A DNA stretch of 64,000 nt from Ramazzottius varieornatus. Its lineage: Eukaryota; Tardigrada; Eutardigrada; Parachela; Ramazzottiidae. Made by a program: the position numbers and the translations under genes. The DNA lies in the NCBI GenBank assembly GCA_001949185.1, contig BDGG01000001.1:9058464-9122463 (forward strand), in the 5' to 3' direction. How positions within the stretch are numbered: position 1 is the stretch's first letter; every line of letters starts with the position of its first letter. Below are positions 1 to 14,755 of the stretch, piece by piece. Below the pieces are notes generated by a model. The model was given only the letters and a program-made list of their open reading frames with translations, ran no database searches and was not told the DNA's origin.

Positions 1-1599
1 AAATGAAACAGAGCTTACCTCTAGTACAACATGCGCCAGTATACGGACGTTTGCTATCAATAAAAGCCGCTGGGCTCTTCAAACATGATTGCCATCTGTT
101 GTCCATATATACAGTACTATTGTGGCGCATACATGGATCGCCGTAATTTCATACTGTACTGGCTACGTTAGTACACATAGGGCGCAACATAGGCGGAGAA
201 CCAATATTGGCATAAAGTGAAGCTGCTGAATGAAGAAAGTCAGGACAATTTCGACGTATGGGCTTGCCCAGATAATGCGGCGACAGCTGCAGTTCTAGAC
301 TAACCTAGTGGAAAGAAGGCGTAGCTCCTTGCGCTATTAGCATAGGCAGGAAACGGTGAGCCGTACGTTGTCGCTTTCGGAAACAACGTCAATCCTCTAT
401 CTTGCTTCCTAGCTCAAATGCAGTCATAATGTACTGTATTCGCCATGTATTGCCCCGATCAAGATGACGATCGTCGATCAGCAAGACTCTGTTGACTCAA
501 CGCATGCTGAAGTACCCCGTCTACAATATGTATATGGGCCATTTAACTCGCTGTATTCCAGGCCGAAGATTGTCTTGTTGATGCGTCCGGGAAGGAGCGT
601 AGGGTTGCCGGATAACATTCTTTCATTTCTGTAACTAAGAGCATTTCCAGACCGTGCGAGGCAGATGTGTTGTTTAGGTAAAGCAGTGCAGCAATACTAC
701 TTGGCCGATTTGATTCCGTGCCTAATTGTTGTGCGACGGATGTTGGCTGCATCTCCCCACTGTGGTACTTTGATGCACCATCTGGAAGTTTCCGGCCAGT
801 GTCTCTCTTTGTGTCTGTGTCACTGGGCACGATCGATGTTTGTGATGCGTGTGTTTGTGTGGAAAGGTACGACGGCGGCGACCTCCAGTGATGTGATGGC
901 TCTTTAGCCCTTTTCTGCACCGTCTACCGTCACTGTCGACTAGCTTTGCGCTTGACGATGAAGAAGGCTGAACCGCTATATCGAACTGCAATCTAATCGA
1001 AGTCCGCTCGATACTCATATTCCGCTGACAGCAGCCCTGATCAGATGCCTGATTCCACTCAATCACACACCTTCCTTCCCCCCGATTGACTGGCGCAGAT
1101 AACTGGCCAACTGGCCGCAAATACGTCATCATCAGCCCGCCACCTGGATCAACCGCGCAAATGACTGTCTGACGTCACGGCCAATTCTGTGTATCCATTC
1201 CTTCGCTTGATTGCCAACCAGCTAAACCATTGATCAGTTGCGCCGCACCATTTTCACTGTATTCAGTTGAATGAAGTAATAATTATTGAAGTTCAGAAGT
1301 TGAAGCCGTTCTGGGCTTTCTCTTTTATGGAGTTGTTTCTGCCTTCTGGAGGTGGTTTCCGCGCTGACTGAATCGTAGTATTCCGTCCTGGTCGATGGGA
1401 GCCGTTATCTAAATGGACTATGAAGGTACATTAATCGCGGGATTACGACCATATCCTGCTGAATTGTAAATGCGTACTACCACTGCATGTAGCCGTCGTC
1501 GCCCGCACCGTTCTCCTTTCTCTGTTGCCTTCAATGAACAACACTCCGTCCTCGGCGTCCTGGATGCTGCTGGGATAAGTTGTACGGCTCTGTGGCCTT
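1..1599. other. 5' flank without a recognised gene
   Basis: I see no supported coding exon here. Short open frames exist on both strands but have no recognisable protein features and no splice pattern. The right part should include the promoter and 5' leader of the Na+/H+ exchanger that starts at 1600. No clear TATA box or repeat was identified. Confidence 0.5.
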
Positions 1600-4500
1600 G
1601 TGGTACTGCGGAAGAAGATGGGGACGATAAGCCTGAGAATGAGGGCCAGTATTTTTTTCATGTGCGTGATATTCCAGCTGGCCCTCTCACAAGGGACGCA
1701 GGGGTCCAGCGCACACTCCAAAGCGGATGGTGTGTCAGGGTCGGAGCTGCTGACCCGTATTAGTCCCTTGGGGGCCTTGGTGGAAGGGCGTCCAGCACGG
1801 CCTGGACGCACACTAAGTGAGGAGCAAAAAGAGCACCTTGCCCACGCCAAGACATCCTCCTCCTCCTGCCAGAACCAGACGGCGGAAGACGAAGAGGGCC
1901 ACGGCATCCATGTCATCTCCCTCAACTGGTGCTACGTCGAGCTGCCGCTGGTCATTTGCATCTTCTTGTTGCTGACGTCGCTGGTCAAGATTGGCTTCCA
2001 CCACGCCGACTTCCTGTCGACCATCCTGCCCGAGTCGTGCATGCTGATTGTGCTGGGTGTAGCCATCGGTGGCTTCCTCCGTCTGTTGGAAGCCTACGAG
2101 ATTGGCCTCAAGACGGAGTACTTTGAGTTTTCGGCGCGGACCTTCTTTCTCTTCCTCCTGCCGCCCATCATGCTGGAGAGCGCTTACTCCCTCCACGACC
2201 GCGAGTTCATCAACAACCTGGGTACCATCCTGACCTACGCCGTCTTTGGCACCATCTTCAACTCCTTCGCCATCGGACCGACCCTCTGGGGCCTCAGTCA
2301 AGTGGGAGCCATGGGCCATCTGTCTTTAGGTCTCGTCGAATGCCTGGCCTTTTCTAGCTTGATTTCCGCCGTCGATCCCGTTGCTGTCTTGGCCATTTTT
2401 CAGGAAGTCGGGTACGTAGCAATAGAATACACCACCGCTATGCTTCGCCAAGTTTTGTGAACTCATTCGTCCCGTTTTCTACGATGGTTTTACTGAAAAC
2501 CCCGAACAGGTTCGTGCCGTGTACATGGCCTTTTTTCTGCGGAAAATGGATAGATATCTCGAACAGGTCCGTGCCCTGCATGGTCCTGTCCACCGTAGGA
2601 AAAAGGCACGTTTGGGTGGCGACCTGAAGCGAACTGAGCACTTTTGCAGCTTTGGTACACGTATTCATCTTTTGTCCGTAACTAAGGCTGTTTTGCCACT
2701 AATTATGAGGGTTGAGGGGTGCTAGACAGACGTGACTGCGAGGCAAATGCGGAGTGGAGTAATTTGGTGGTGGGATAGAGTGGTAGAACAAGTTTGCATT
2801 GTTGTGTGTTATGATTGCAGGGTCAATGCGATGCTGTACTTTCTGCTCTTTGGGGAGTCGCTGCTGAATGACGCGGTAACGGTGGTGCTGTACAATGTGA
2901 TGGTGGCCCTAGCCAGTCAGACGGAAGTGGGTGCGGGCGATGTCGGCCTGGGCATCGCTTCCTTCTTCACAGTCAGCATCGGCGGACTGGTGATCGGTGC
3001 GGCCTGCGGCATCTTCACAGCGGTACGTATCGCTCATATCGTCTAGACTGGCTCGATCAATAGGCAGCCCTAACACTGCTGACTGCTGCAAAGAGGATAC
3101 AGTGTCAAGCTCCCCCAGAGCTTACAAGCTTACCTTCAAAGCTCCCGCAGGAGGCATTGCCGCGCTGGACTCTTTTATTGCTTTGACAGACAGGCTTAGT
3201 TTGACCAGAACGGAAAAACTTTGCTGTTTCCCTAGAGAATGGTAAGTTTGTCAGTGCGACGTCCAAGCGAAAGTAGGCAGTGTTCGTGCGTCACTGCATG
3301 GTTTTTCCTGTATGATTATTGGAAAAAGCCCTGCAGTGCCATAGCTGGGACTGTGCTCGTTAGATAACAGAGCTTCTTGATGGCTTGCTTCCATCACGCA
3401 AAGCTCCGATGAGAAGCCGGGGTAAAGAGTTACAGTTGAGGTCGTCAAAGTGAGAAGAAGCAGCTGGTTGGCGCTGACAGATCGTAGCCCTGCCACCAGC
3501 CAGAATGCATCGTCAGGAAATGCAGCTTCTTCACCGGAAGCGTTATAGAGTATAGTGGGATGGCATTACTCAGAGGCAGTCATAAAAAGGCTGATAAGCA
3601 GCAGAGTTTGGGGGCGGAAACGGTAGCCACAGATCGCGACAGCAAATGTTTGTGTGCACTTAAGATGATTATCGACGATGCCTGCTTCACTTTCCTCAGC
3701 ATTCTCTGTCATTACACTAGAGAGACTAGAGGGGTAGAGGAACCGCTGTGTATACCGTAGAGCCGCAAAACATGGAAGCCGTAGAGTCACTTACCACTAC
3801 TAACGAACATTACCATTGGTGTGATACGCACGGAGGCCACGCCCCGGTATAGTCGGTTACGTTACATTAGAGTCTCCAAGCACGATGATACGGAACGTGA
3901 AGAGTTAACAGTACAGTGCAAGGCCCACGTCCACCCGTAATCCAAGCGTTGATAGGTGGCAAGGAGGAAAGCAACAGGAGGAAGGAAGTACGAAGCATCG
4001 TTTGAGCACGGGATGTCTTGGTTCGGGAACGTCCATCGGTTGGCTCTTTCGTCAGCAGGGATAGGGATGTTCATTGTTGATGTTCCGGTAAGAGTCCTCC
4101 TCCGTCGCTAGCTGGTTCCAAACGAGAAACCTGCAATACCTTCTACGGAAATAAGTTATAAAGGGAGACGCTCCAGGTAGGGTACAGATCTGTCAGATCC
4201 TTGGCAAGCGCGAAAGGAATGATGCGGAAAGCGGCAAAATTCTCGACGAGTCAAGCTGCTTACGCAATAAGATTGGTGATTCCATTTAGAAATAATTTAT
4301 GTCACGTGCCTCGCCCACCCGTAAGCATTGTTCTTTTGCCCATGTGGTTCAATACTTATTTACGGTAGCAGCTTCGAAGTGAGCTTTATTTAGGTTCTCG
4401 CCGGACCTATGCCACAAACGCAGGCGCTTCATGTACTTGCATACACAGTTAGTACGCAGCGGCTCTATCTGTCAGGTTAGGCCGAACTGTCGGTTTGTCC

Positions 4501-7500
4501 GAGCAGCTAAAGGTCATCGGAGGTCACCACTTTGACATCGACCTCCAGTGGAAGCTAGTCCGGCAATGACTTCATCATTGGAAGACTGGCGTGGCGTACG
4601 CACGCGTTTCTCTACCCCCTCTAGTCTCTCTGATTACACTGCATTCGAGCGTTACAAGCAAAGATATTAGATCTGTTTTTTAGTCATGTTTTCGGCTTGC
4701 ACTTCACAAGTCAAGTCAACCATCATCAGACGTGGAAAGGCCCAACAAACAACAGCCTCTTTGTTGATCTTTCCCTCAAATCCCTCTCCTTCACCGGCTT
4801 TGAAAAGAAAGACAAGTCCGATCCAATGCTGAAACCTTCGTTCTCAACAAAGGCCGACCGAAATGTTACCAAACATGGAAATTTGATCGGGCAATAAGTC
4901 AAACACGAATTACAGGATTACAGAATCGATTGGCGACTGAAAATCAAACATGCCGGCGGAAGTAGGCGTGGCACTTAATTATGATCAGGCTGAATTTTTA
5001 CTGTTTTTGTTTTTGGCCAGTTATATGCAACGAATCAAGTGCTTTGGTTTTTGTAGGTGATTACAAAGTATACGGAGCATGTCAGGGTGGTAGAGCCCAT
5101 CGCCATGTTCATCATGGCCTACACTTCCTACATTCTGGCCGAGCTCTTTCACTTGTCGGGCATCATCTCCATCATCACCTGTGGCTTGCTGCAGTGGCAG
5201 TACGCCGTCCACAACGTCTCCTTCAAGTCGCGCACCACCGTCAAATACTTTAGCAAGATGGCCGCGTCAGTGTCCCCTCCCCATTCTTTCTTTCTAATCT
5301 CCCTATATTTATAAGGTTGCCCTTTTTTCTGTCACAGGTCGGTCTGTGATGCCGTCATCTTCCTGGTCCTTGGGCTGGTCATCGTCAAGGAGAAGCTGCA
5401 CGAGTGGCACACGGGCTTTGTCCTGTGGGCGCTGCTCTTTTGCATCGTCTACCGCTTCATGGGTGTCTTTGGCCTGACCTGGCTGGCCAACAAGATCAAC
5501 CGCATGCGCAAGGTTAACTTGGAAGAGCAGTTCATGATGTCCTACGGTGGTTTGCGAGGCGCCATCGCCTTCGCCTTGGTCAACCTCTTGAAAGACAAGC
5601 ACTTTGCCCACAAGAAGGTCTTTGTCACCACCACCGTCGTCGTCATCCTCTTTACCGTCTTTGTCCAAGGTAATATCATCGTCTCTCTAGTTAGCACGGC
5701 GCCAAATGATAGCCACCCATATCGTTTTTTCCCAGTGGCGCACACTGTCAACCCATAACACCGACAGCCTGCGTCACTTGGGAAGCTGGACCGCATCGCT
5801 CTTCCAAGTGGCGCATGCGTCCGGCCAATAACAATGGAACTGCGCGCCATTGGCGAAAGCAATCTTGGTGAAGGCATCTGCCAACCTCCCAGTTGATATA
5901 TCATATTGCGGGAAGTTGATGTCTTGTTGGCGATAGGGACAACGATCAAGCCGCTGGTGAGGCTGTTGCGCATCCGTCGGATGGAAACGAAGAAGCCTTC
6001 CATCTTCCAAGCCACCAACCTCTGCCTCTTTGACCATGTCATGTCCGGCATTGAGGAAATCAGCGGGCGGCATGGCCACAACTACTGGCGGGAGATCCTT
6101 GATTACTACGACGAAAAGTACCTCAAGCCTTGGCTGCAAAAGACTCCCATCGTTCGTGACAAAGCCATCGTCGACATTTTTGCCAAACAGGCTCTCAAGT
6201 ACGTCGACCGAGTTTAGACTAAGTCAGCTCTTGCCCCCTTTTTCTACAGTGAGAGGCCATGTGTGGCATAAGCTTATCTGGAATTTCATACAGAGAAAAA
6301 AGGGGGCGAGTTTTGTCAGATATGGGTAAATGGGGCTTTTGTTTGACTTTTGCAGAGAGCATTTTGCTCACTTGTACGGCAGCTCGCAAGCCGAGCAGTT
6401 TGTCAGCCGGCGAATGCGGCGCGAAGGTTCGACGCTGTCAGGCGTTGCTTCCGTCAACAACCTGAGGCAGTACGAAGGTTCGGGAGACGGTCTGCTCAGT
6501 CACGGTTTCCCCAGTCATCCCAACATGGTGGGGGGACGACTAGCTCCCGGCCTGGCAGGTGTGCCTGGTCACCATCCACCGACCCTGGTCAATGTCCACA
6601 TTCCCGGCGCCGGCGACGTCCATCAGATGAGCGGCTTGGATGAGCGCAACCCCAACAGCATCTTGGGCAAGCTGCGCCAACGCTTCCGGCATCACGACAA
6701 CACCAAGATTAGCTTCGGCCATGATGTCCGCGAAGCTCTCGACCGTGCCGCCAAGTATGGACCACATGTCCAGGTATAACCATCGCACATTCTGACTCTG
6801 GCTAATTGCTGTCCTCTTCGGTACAGGGTGTCAGTTTACTCCAGGGATGAGACAGAGTAAATTGCGCAACCAGAAACGGTCTTCGCTATGTCTAGTTCCG
6901 ATAAACGAATGAGACTGCTTTGTGGTTTTAGTTTACACTAGTACTAACTGATAGAAATATTTTCTGAATTCAAGTTCAACGACAACGAACTGTTTGTGTA
7001 ACTTAAGTGATATTCGATAGCAGAAGCTCAAGGGTGAAAACTGGTACGATTTGTGTTCTTAAAACGGTCAGGGGCTTCGATACACAGAAACTGGGATTTA
7101 CTTAGAAAATGAGAAATGTTGACGACTAGCCAAAAACGTAACGAAGAAAGAATCTCTAATGGACTTTCAACTTTGGATTTTCGGCAGTAAAATATTGTAA
7201 TAAAAACACCTTTATCAATTTGAAAGCATCAGAACGCGGTTGGTATGGTCGATACAGTGGCCCGATCAAAATTTGGCCGAGCTGGTTAAAAGCTGACGTG
7301 GACGAAGAAAGGCTTTTTTCCCAGTAGAGTGACGATAGGTGGTGACAGATGATGTTATTTCAGCGCTGTGTTTTGTCCTTTTTAGATTCGACAAAAGTAC
7401 AATCCCAACCTGATAGACGAAGAACAGACAGACTTGGAGTACCAGATGCGAGAGCGGGCGCTGCGGGCGCAGATGATGGCCCAGAAGAAGTTTGGCAAGC

Positions 7501-8396
7501 GGGCCGGCCCCTTAATGCCCATCCGTTCCTTCCTGTCGCGGGTGGGCAACTCGGCCTCCAACCTGATGGCCATGGGCCGTGGACGGCGCAACGGCACTGC
7601 CCCACCTCGGTCTCGCCCAGAGGGCCCCATCGTCAAAGACAAGGAAGCCATCATGGCCGCTGCAGAACGGAAGAGGAAAGTCTCACGAGACTCCTCCAAA
7701 CTGCGCATCAGCATGATCCATGCCGGCTCCTTGAGCAGCATGGCCGAAGAAGGCGCCGATGAACTGGTCCAGTTCAACACTGGCGACCAACGGTAAGTAA
7801 CCTCCCTCACATCCATCCTGTTCAGCTGTCATCGTTTGGGCGCCCACTCTAATTTCTGCCATTTCTCTTCGCGAGCGTCTGTCAGGTTCGTGCTGAGCAC
7901 GGCCTGCACTGCTACTTTGTAGTAACAGGACAGAAAAGTAACGTGGATGCTAAATAACTTTCCACCACTGTCGCGCGATTCTTTCGCTCGGTGCTAGTGC
8001 CAACTTTGAGGTGATTTTGCTTTCCGTAGGAAGCGGGAAGGAGGGGGAGGAGGTAGTGACGACGAAGAAGAAGGGGAGGTCTTGCAGATGCGGCGCATCG
8101 AGCCGTCGGCCACAGCGCTGCACCTGGAGCGCATCGACGAGCGGGCTTCCGTCTCCGAGTCGGACTTCAGCAATCTCAACAGTTCCCGGGGGCATGAGCA
8201 GTCCTCGCCCTCCTTGACTAACCAAGTGACGACGGTGGCCGCTGTGGAACTGCCTCCTCTAGTGCCTCCCTTCCGTCCGTCAGCCTCCTCAGGCACCATC
8301 CCTGACAGTGCCGCCAACGATGTCCAGTCTCCTCGACCGGACTATAACCCCGAGATGACGCCCCTCCTCCATCAACGCCAGTTTCCCAGGAGGTAG
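1600..8396 (+). CDS. SLC9A: Na+/H+ exchanger, plasma-membrane NHE type (SLC9A)
   Basis: Electroneutral Na+/H+ antiporter of the plasma-membrane NHE group, which sets cell pH and volume. Eight exons fit one frame: 1600-2411, 2821-3022, 5057-5265, 5338-5669, 5937-6198, 6356-6773, 7386-7792 and 8030-8396, giving 1002 aa. A hydrophobic signal-like segment covers residues 14-30. The exchanger domain includes FFLFLLPPI (the amiloride-sensitive segment of the family), DPVAVLAIFQEV, LFGESLLNDAVTVVLY with the ND pair, ELFHLSGI, and YGGLRGAIAF with the conserved Arg. After about residue 540 comes a long cytosolic tail of about 460 residues, rich in basic, Gly and Ser-Pro stretches, as in regulated NHEs. 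PPIMLESAYSL resembles the insect Nhe2 and nematode nhx forms more than vertebrate NHE1; that subtype call is an inference. The start could also be the Met at 1618 or 1639. The intron at 5670-5936 carries the palindromic repeat described separately. Confidence 0.93.
2503..2585. repeat. short tandem similarity in NHE intron 1
   Basis: Two related stretches of about 25 bp sit about 55 bp apart. Both contain CGAACAGGT followed by CGTGCC and end in CATGG. This is weak local duplication inside the first intron and no function is implied. Confidence 0.35.
3023..5056 (+). other. long intron 2 of the NHE gene
   Basis: This 2.0-kb intron is the longest in the exchanger gene. It lies between the exon ending GIFTA and the exon beginning VITKYTEHV. 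The frame continues in phase 0 across it. I see no nested gene or recognisable repeat. Confidence 0.7.
5731..5855 (+). repeat. intronic GTGGCGCAC palindromic repeat, two units (NHE intron 4)
   Basis: Two hairpin-like units (about 5731-5784 and 5801-5855). Each starts with a form of CCAAGTGGCGCA and ends with a diverged inverse such as GCGTCACTTGG. The loop holds the family core (A)TAACACCGAC in unit 1. The whole repeat lies inside the intron at 5670-5936. Confidence 0.7.
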
Positions 8397-8887
8397 TCGG
8401 CAGCAGCAGCGCAAAGCTTCACTCGCTGAAAGACCTGTGATGTCTTGTCCACCTTGCAAGAATCTGTTGATAAGAAATACCCAGTGGCTATACTTGGTCA
8501 ACGGTGATTTATAATTTATTTGGTCAGAGAAGGAGCTTTTACCTGTTATCTTCTCTCATGTTGCGTCCAGACAAATTTTGCACTACCGTTTTAGGCTATC
8601 AAGATTACCACGTTACTTGTTGTTTTATTTTCCATGTCTTGTCAACAATTTCTCGTCGTTTTTTTTTTAATGTTGTAAATGTTGTTTCTTTGTTTCTTCA
8701 GAAGTGAAGAGCTGTGTACTCTGAGAAATGCCTGCTCGTCAAAGTAGTTTGGCGGAAGTTGTTTAGCAACTGTTAGTTGGAGAGCAAAGGTGCCTTGTGT
8801 CGCTGTGCCAAGATCCCGCAGCGCGCCAATCTTCCACGGAAGTACAGTACTATTGTCAGGCCTATTTTTTGTCACTGATCGTTCATC
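8397..8887. other. NHE to CAHS intergenic stretch
   Basis: This 491-bp gap separates two genes in the same direction. It must hold the exchanger 3' UTR and the CAHS promoter and 5' UTR. It is T-rich around 8640-8700. No coding signal is seen on either strand. Confidence 0.5.
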
Positions 8888-10048
8888 ATGCCTGTCTTAC
8901 CCATGAGCGAGGAAATGTCGGAATCGGTGACGACGTACAACGCCGGCGACCACAACGGCCACAAGCCGGTGATGGCAGCGGCTGCCCACGCCAGCAGCAA
9001 CGTTAAACAGCAACAACAACAGCAGCAGCAGGCAGCACCGGCACAGCCACAGGTGACGGCCGCAACCCACAAGGACTTGATCGGACATCGAGCTCAGACT
9101 TACAGCAGTATCAACCCACCGGCCATCCATCTGTCGCCCGTCCTCGTCTCTCCGGGGACGATGGGACCAGCCGACGAGATCGTCGGACACGGCCTGGTAG
9201 CTTCCGCCGCTTGTGTCAGTGCCACCGCCACACCCTTTGTCTTTGAGACGGCTGAACAAGCCGAAAAGAGCCTTAAAGATCGCGAAGACTATCTCAGGGA
9301 ACAGGAGAAAATTTCCCTGGAACATGAGAAGAAACTGGAGAAACTGACAGACAGTTATCGTAAAAGGTTTGTATATACGCCTTATAGTTATATGGACAAC
9401 CATTTGAAAGCTCGACGAACAAGACTCGACAAGATGGCTTTTACAAGTTACGCACCCCTTCAACCAATAACACCGACAAAATGCGCCATTGTAAACAAAC
9501 TTGTCGAGTCTGTTTTCCGGGCTCCCATTCTTTCCTTTCCTTTGAAATTCAAATTTGAATAGCGATATCCTGTACCTATCTATCTGCCCTCCGGAATGAA
9601 GTAGACTGGATAATACGATTCGGGTGCTCGTAGTACGGAAGAAGAAGCCGAGCGGATACGAAAGGAGCTGGAGAAGCAGCACGAGCGCGATGTGGCCTTC
9701 CGGAAGGACGTTCTGAATTCGACCATTGATCGACAGCAAAAGGAAGTGGACTTGCAGGTCAAATATGCCAAAAAGCAGTTAGAACACGAACGAGAAATGG
9801 CAATCCATGCCCTGGAGGAGGCAAAGGCACAAGCTGAGGTCCACGTCCAGATGGACACTGCTGCGGGTTAGTCCCATGATTATGTACCGTCACTTTGCAA
9901 CAGGAAGACTGCACCATTTCACACTTGTGATTTCGCTCCATATTTTCTTGCAGGAACTACGTTTAGCGATGTCAACAGTTCTGCCAGTGAGACGCCGCAA
10001 ATCAAAGAAAAGAAATCACTGGGAAGCAAACTAAAGTCTCTGCTCTGA
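8888..10048 (+). CDS. CAHS: cytosolic abundant heat soluble (CAHS) family protein
   Basis: CAHS proteins are disordered, heat-soluble tardigrade proteins that become helical and form gels or filaments on water loss, protecting cell contents. Three exons (8888-9366, 9634-9866, 9954-10048) fit one frame, 268 aa. Residues 1-110 are low complexity with a Gln run near 40-47. From about residue 112 a long charged amphipathic helix begins with [16 protein letters not shown] and carries the two signature blocks, [16 protein letters not shown] and [18 protein letters not shown], then [20 protein letters not shown]. The protein ends in a basic tail, [14 protein letters not shown]. There is no signal peptide, as expected for the cytosolic group, and no mitochondrial presequence is evident. 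The Gln run and the long N-terminal region are unusual for the family as I know it. Intron 1 contains a copy of the palindromic repeat with perfect 12-bp outer arms. Confidence 0.93.
9422..9511 (+). repeat. intronic palindromic repeat (CAHS intron 1)
   Basis: This copy shows outer inverted arms most clearly: AGACTCGACAAG at 9422-9433 and its exact inverse CTTGTCGAGTCT at 9500-9511. Inside are degraded inner arms (AAGTTACGCAC and TGCGCCATTG) and the core CAACCAATAACACCGAC. Confidence 0.8.
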
Positions 10049-10259
10049 GAGACATGTTTATTTCCCTGCAATGGAAGAAACATCCGCATTCTGGATACCA
10101 GCTCTCTGCTGTACCGTTACTCATGTCAGAAACGATAAAACTTGTTGACAGATCGATAAAATCTCTAATACGACACACTACGGCATTCCGTCGATGGTTC
10201 CGAAGAGGTTAAAGGATAAAAAGCTTCTGGACATGGTCACTCACAGTTACGACACTGGG

Positions 10260-10937
10260 CTACTGCGTGGAAACTTGTGGAACGCTGCTTTCCATCGCAT
10301 TCAGACCTTCCTCGTCAAGCGCTTCCTTGGCCTGTTTGACCATCAGGTATTCGTTATAGTGTTGCTTGCGGTGCAACTTGAAGTTTCTTTTCTTTTCGCG
10401 TTCTTCTGGAGTCATGGAGGAATCGTCGTCGTCGTCATCGTCGGTGGAAACGGTCCGGGACAAGCGAACAGTGGAGGAAGGATGGAGCTTTTCTGCTTGT
10501 AAGGCATCTGCTAACTTGTCAGCACTGATTCCCCGCATGCTGGATTCGTCTACCATCCCCGACCTTGGTTCTTCTGCGAAAACGGGGAAACCCAGATAAA
10601 GAAAGCGATGTGATATCCTCGATCACACCGCGCGCTAAGACAGCAGTTACGATGAGCAAATTGCGCTTGTTCATCGGGGCAGTCACTTACCGTCAACATC
10701 CATATCGGCCTCAATGTCATAAGCGTTATACGGCGTCTTGGGTTCGTCAATCTTAATATGTCCATAGTCTTTGTCCTGAGGATGGTGGGTAGCCAGGATG
10801 TTCATCTCGTCCCACTTCATCTCCTTCTGGCCTTCCGGGGAGGTTTGCTTGGGGTGGCTGACGGCATCGGCTGTCTCTCCACTATCATGCTTCTTCAGGA
10901 TGCTTTTGACTGGTTTCGCATGCAAATGGTCGGCCAT
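10260..10937 (-). CDS. PPP1R2: protein phosphatase inhibitor 2 (PP1 regulatory subunit 2)
   Basis: Cytosolic and nuclear inhibitor of the PP1 catalytic subunit, released by GSK3 phosphorylation. Two exons (10937-10691 and 10573-10260) fit one frame, 186 aa, against about 205 in human. The family landmarks are in order: KSILKK near residue 11 (the KGILK PP1-binding site), KWDEMNILATHH, then DKDYGHIKIDEPKTPY, which carries the GSK3-target Thr-Pro, and the C-terminal helix HRKQHYNEYLMVKQAKE that enters the PP1 active site. An acidic Asp run separates the last two. The start ATG lies just inside a 3' splice site (TTGTTGCAG ends at 10941), so a 5' UTR exon probably lies upstream. The gene is divergent from Abi. 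Confidence 0.92.
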
Positions 10938-11633
10938 TCCCTGCAACAACCAATTTCACAAGAGCTAGCTAAAAATCTGATGAAGGTAGAATCTGCAATC
11001 TTGCATAGTCCACAACTCTGAATCCAAATTATCTGATGATCAGAAGAGGTCGAGGAGATCGGAAAAATTTTCCCCCGGGGCAGACGGTCATTCGGTAAAT
11101 GGCCAAGTGGCCATCTACTAAATTTCCACTCTTTGCCCCGGGCCCCGGCGTATGCCATGCGGCCCGGCCGCCCGGATGGCGGATGATCCGGGCCACTGGG
11201 ACAGTGCGCTTTGGGTCTGGGAGTGAAAAATGGGCAACTTGGTTTCTCCCTGGGTGAACGCATTGACATCGACGCGAACTTCGAAAATTTTTATTGAAAA
11301 CCGTGAGAACTTTTAATGTTGACGTTTCAATCGAGCTTGTTTGCACGCTTCGTTGATTTCCGAATCGCAGTAATGAAACTGATTAAGCTTCATAAAGATA
11401 TGCAGCAGGGGCCAGCACCTTTCAGCTTGTGGATGGGCAATCAGGCTTTTTGACTGACTCAGAGCGGTGGAGCATGACAAGTTTGAAGTCGAAAGTGGAC
11501 GATCATCGCAATCAACGCGACGTCAATCAAGGGAGCACTTGGATTACACGCAGACGTCTTCCATTCCCCTAAACCTTACCTGTTTAGACCGTATCTATGC
11601 CCTGATGTTAGTTCTTTTTCTCTGAGCGCACTG
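10938..11633. promoter_or_regulatory. shared upstream region of PPP1R2 (-) and Abi (+)
   Basis: This 696-bp gap separates two divergent genes, so it should hold both promoters and the inferred 5' UTR intron of PPP1R2. A GC-rich patch at about 11130-11200 (GGGCCCCGGCG and neighbours) stands out from its surroundings. No TATA box is obvious. The bidirectional promoter is inferred from gene layout only. Confidence 0.4.
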
Positions 11634-14346
<2,713 letters not shown>

Positions 14347-14755
14347 ACACTTTCTGAACACTTTCTTCACTGTAAAATGGTTGCCAAACTGTAGTGCCCG
14401 TTTGTCGCTTTTCTGGTCTTATCTCACGATGTCAGAGTAGGTTTTTTTACTGTTCCTGTCGTGTGCTTCTTTTTACGGCGCCTGTGCCATCATCACTATA
14501 ATGTTATTTTGGAGAAAGTGGGAAAGAGTCTCTTTACAAACCCGAACGTGATTTTGCTTTTATTCTTTTTTATTCAAACAAGTACCGTGATTTATCTGTT
14601 TGATTTTTATCAGTTGTTGAATAACTTGACTTTTTATATCGTGTCTGATTATCGCTGATCAAATGTTGCAGCTCGTGGTCAGCATCAAGACTTCTTTTTT
14701 GTACACTGAAAAAAACATCGAAACGAAGCCAACAGACAGATGAAAATCTGACAAG
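14347..14755. other. convergent 3' region between Abi and PRIM1
   Basis: This 409-bp AT-rich stretch lies between the two stop codons of convergent genes. It should consist of the two 3' UTRs. No coding signal was found. Confidence 0.5.

Noticed and set aside
1813-2319. 168-codon minus-strand frame
   Set aside because: It is antisense to the first exchanger exon, whose protein has clear NHE motifs.
8897-9739. 280-codon minus-strand open frame
   Set aside because: It runs antisense across both CAHS exons and the intron. The plus strand carries the CAHS signature with consistent splicing, so this is a shadow frame.
8888-10048. Mitochondrial or secreted heat-soluble (MAHS or SAHS) protein
   Set aside because: No signal peptide and no evident mitochondrial presequence, and the helix signature is that of CAHS; SAHS proteins have a beta-barrel fold.
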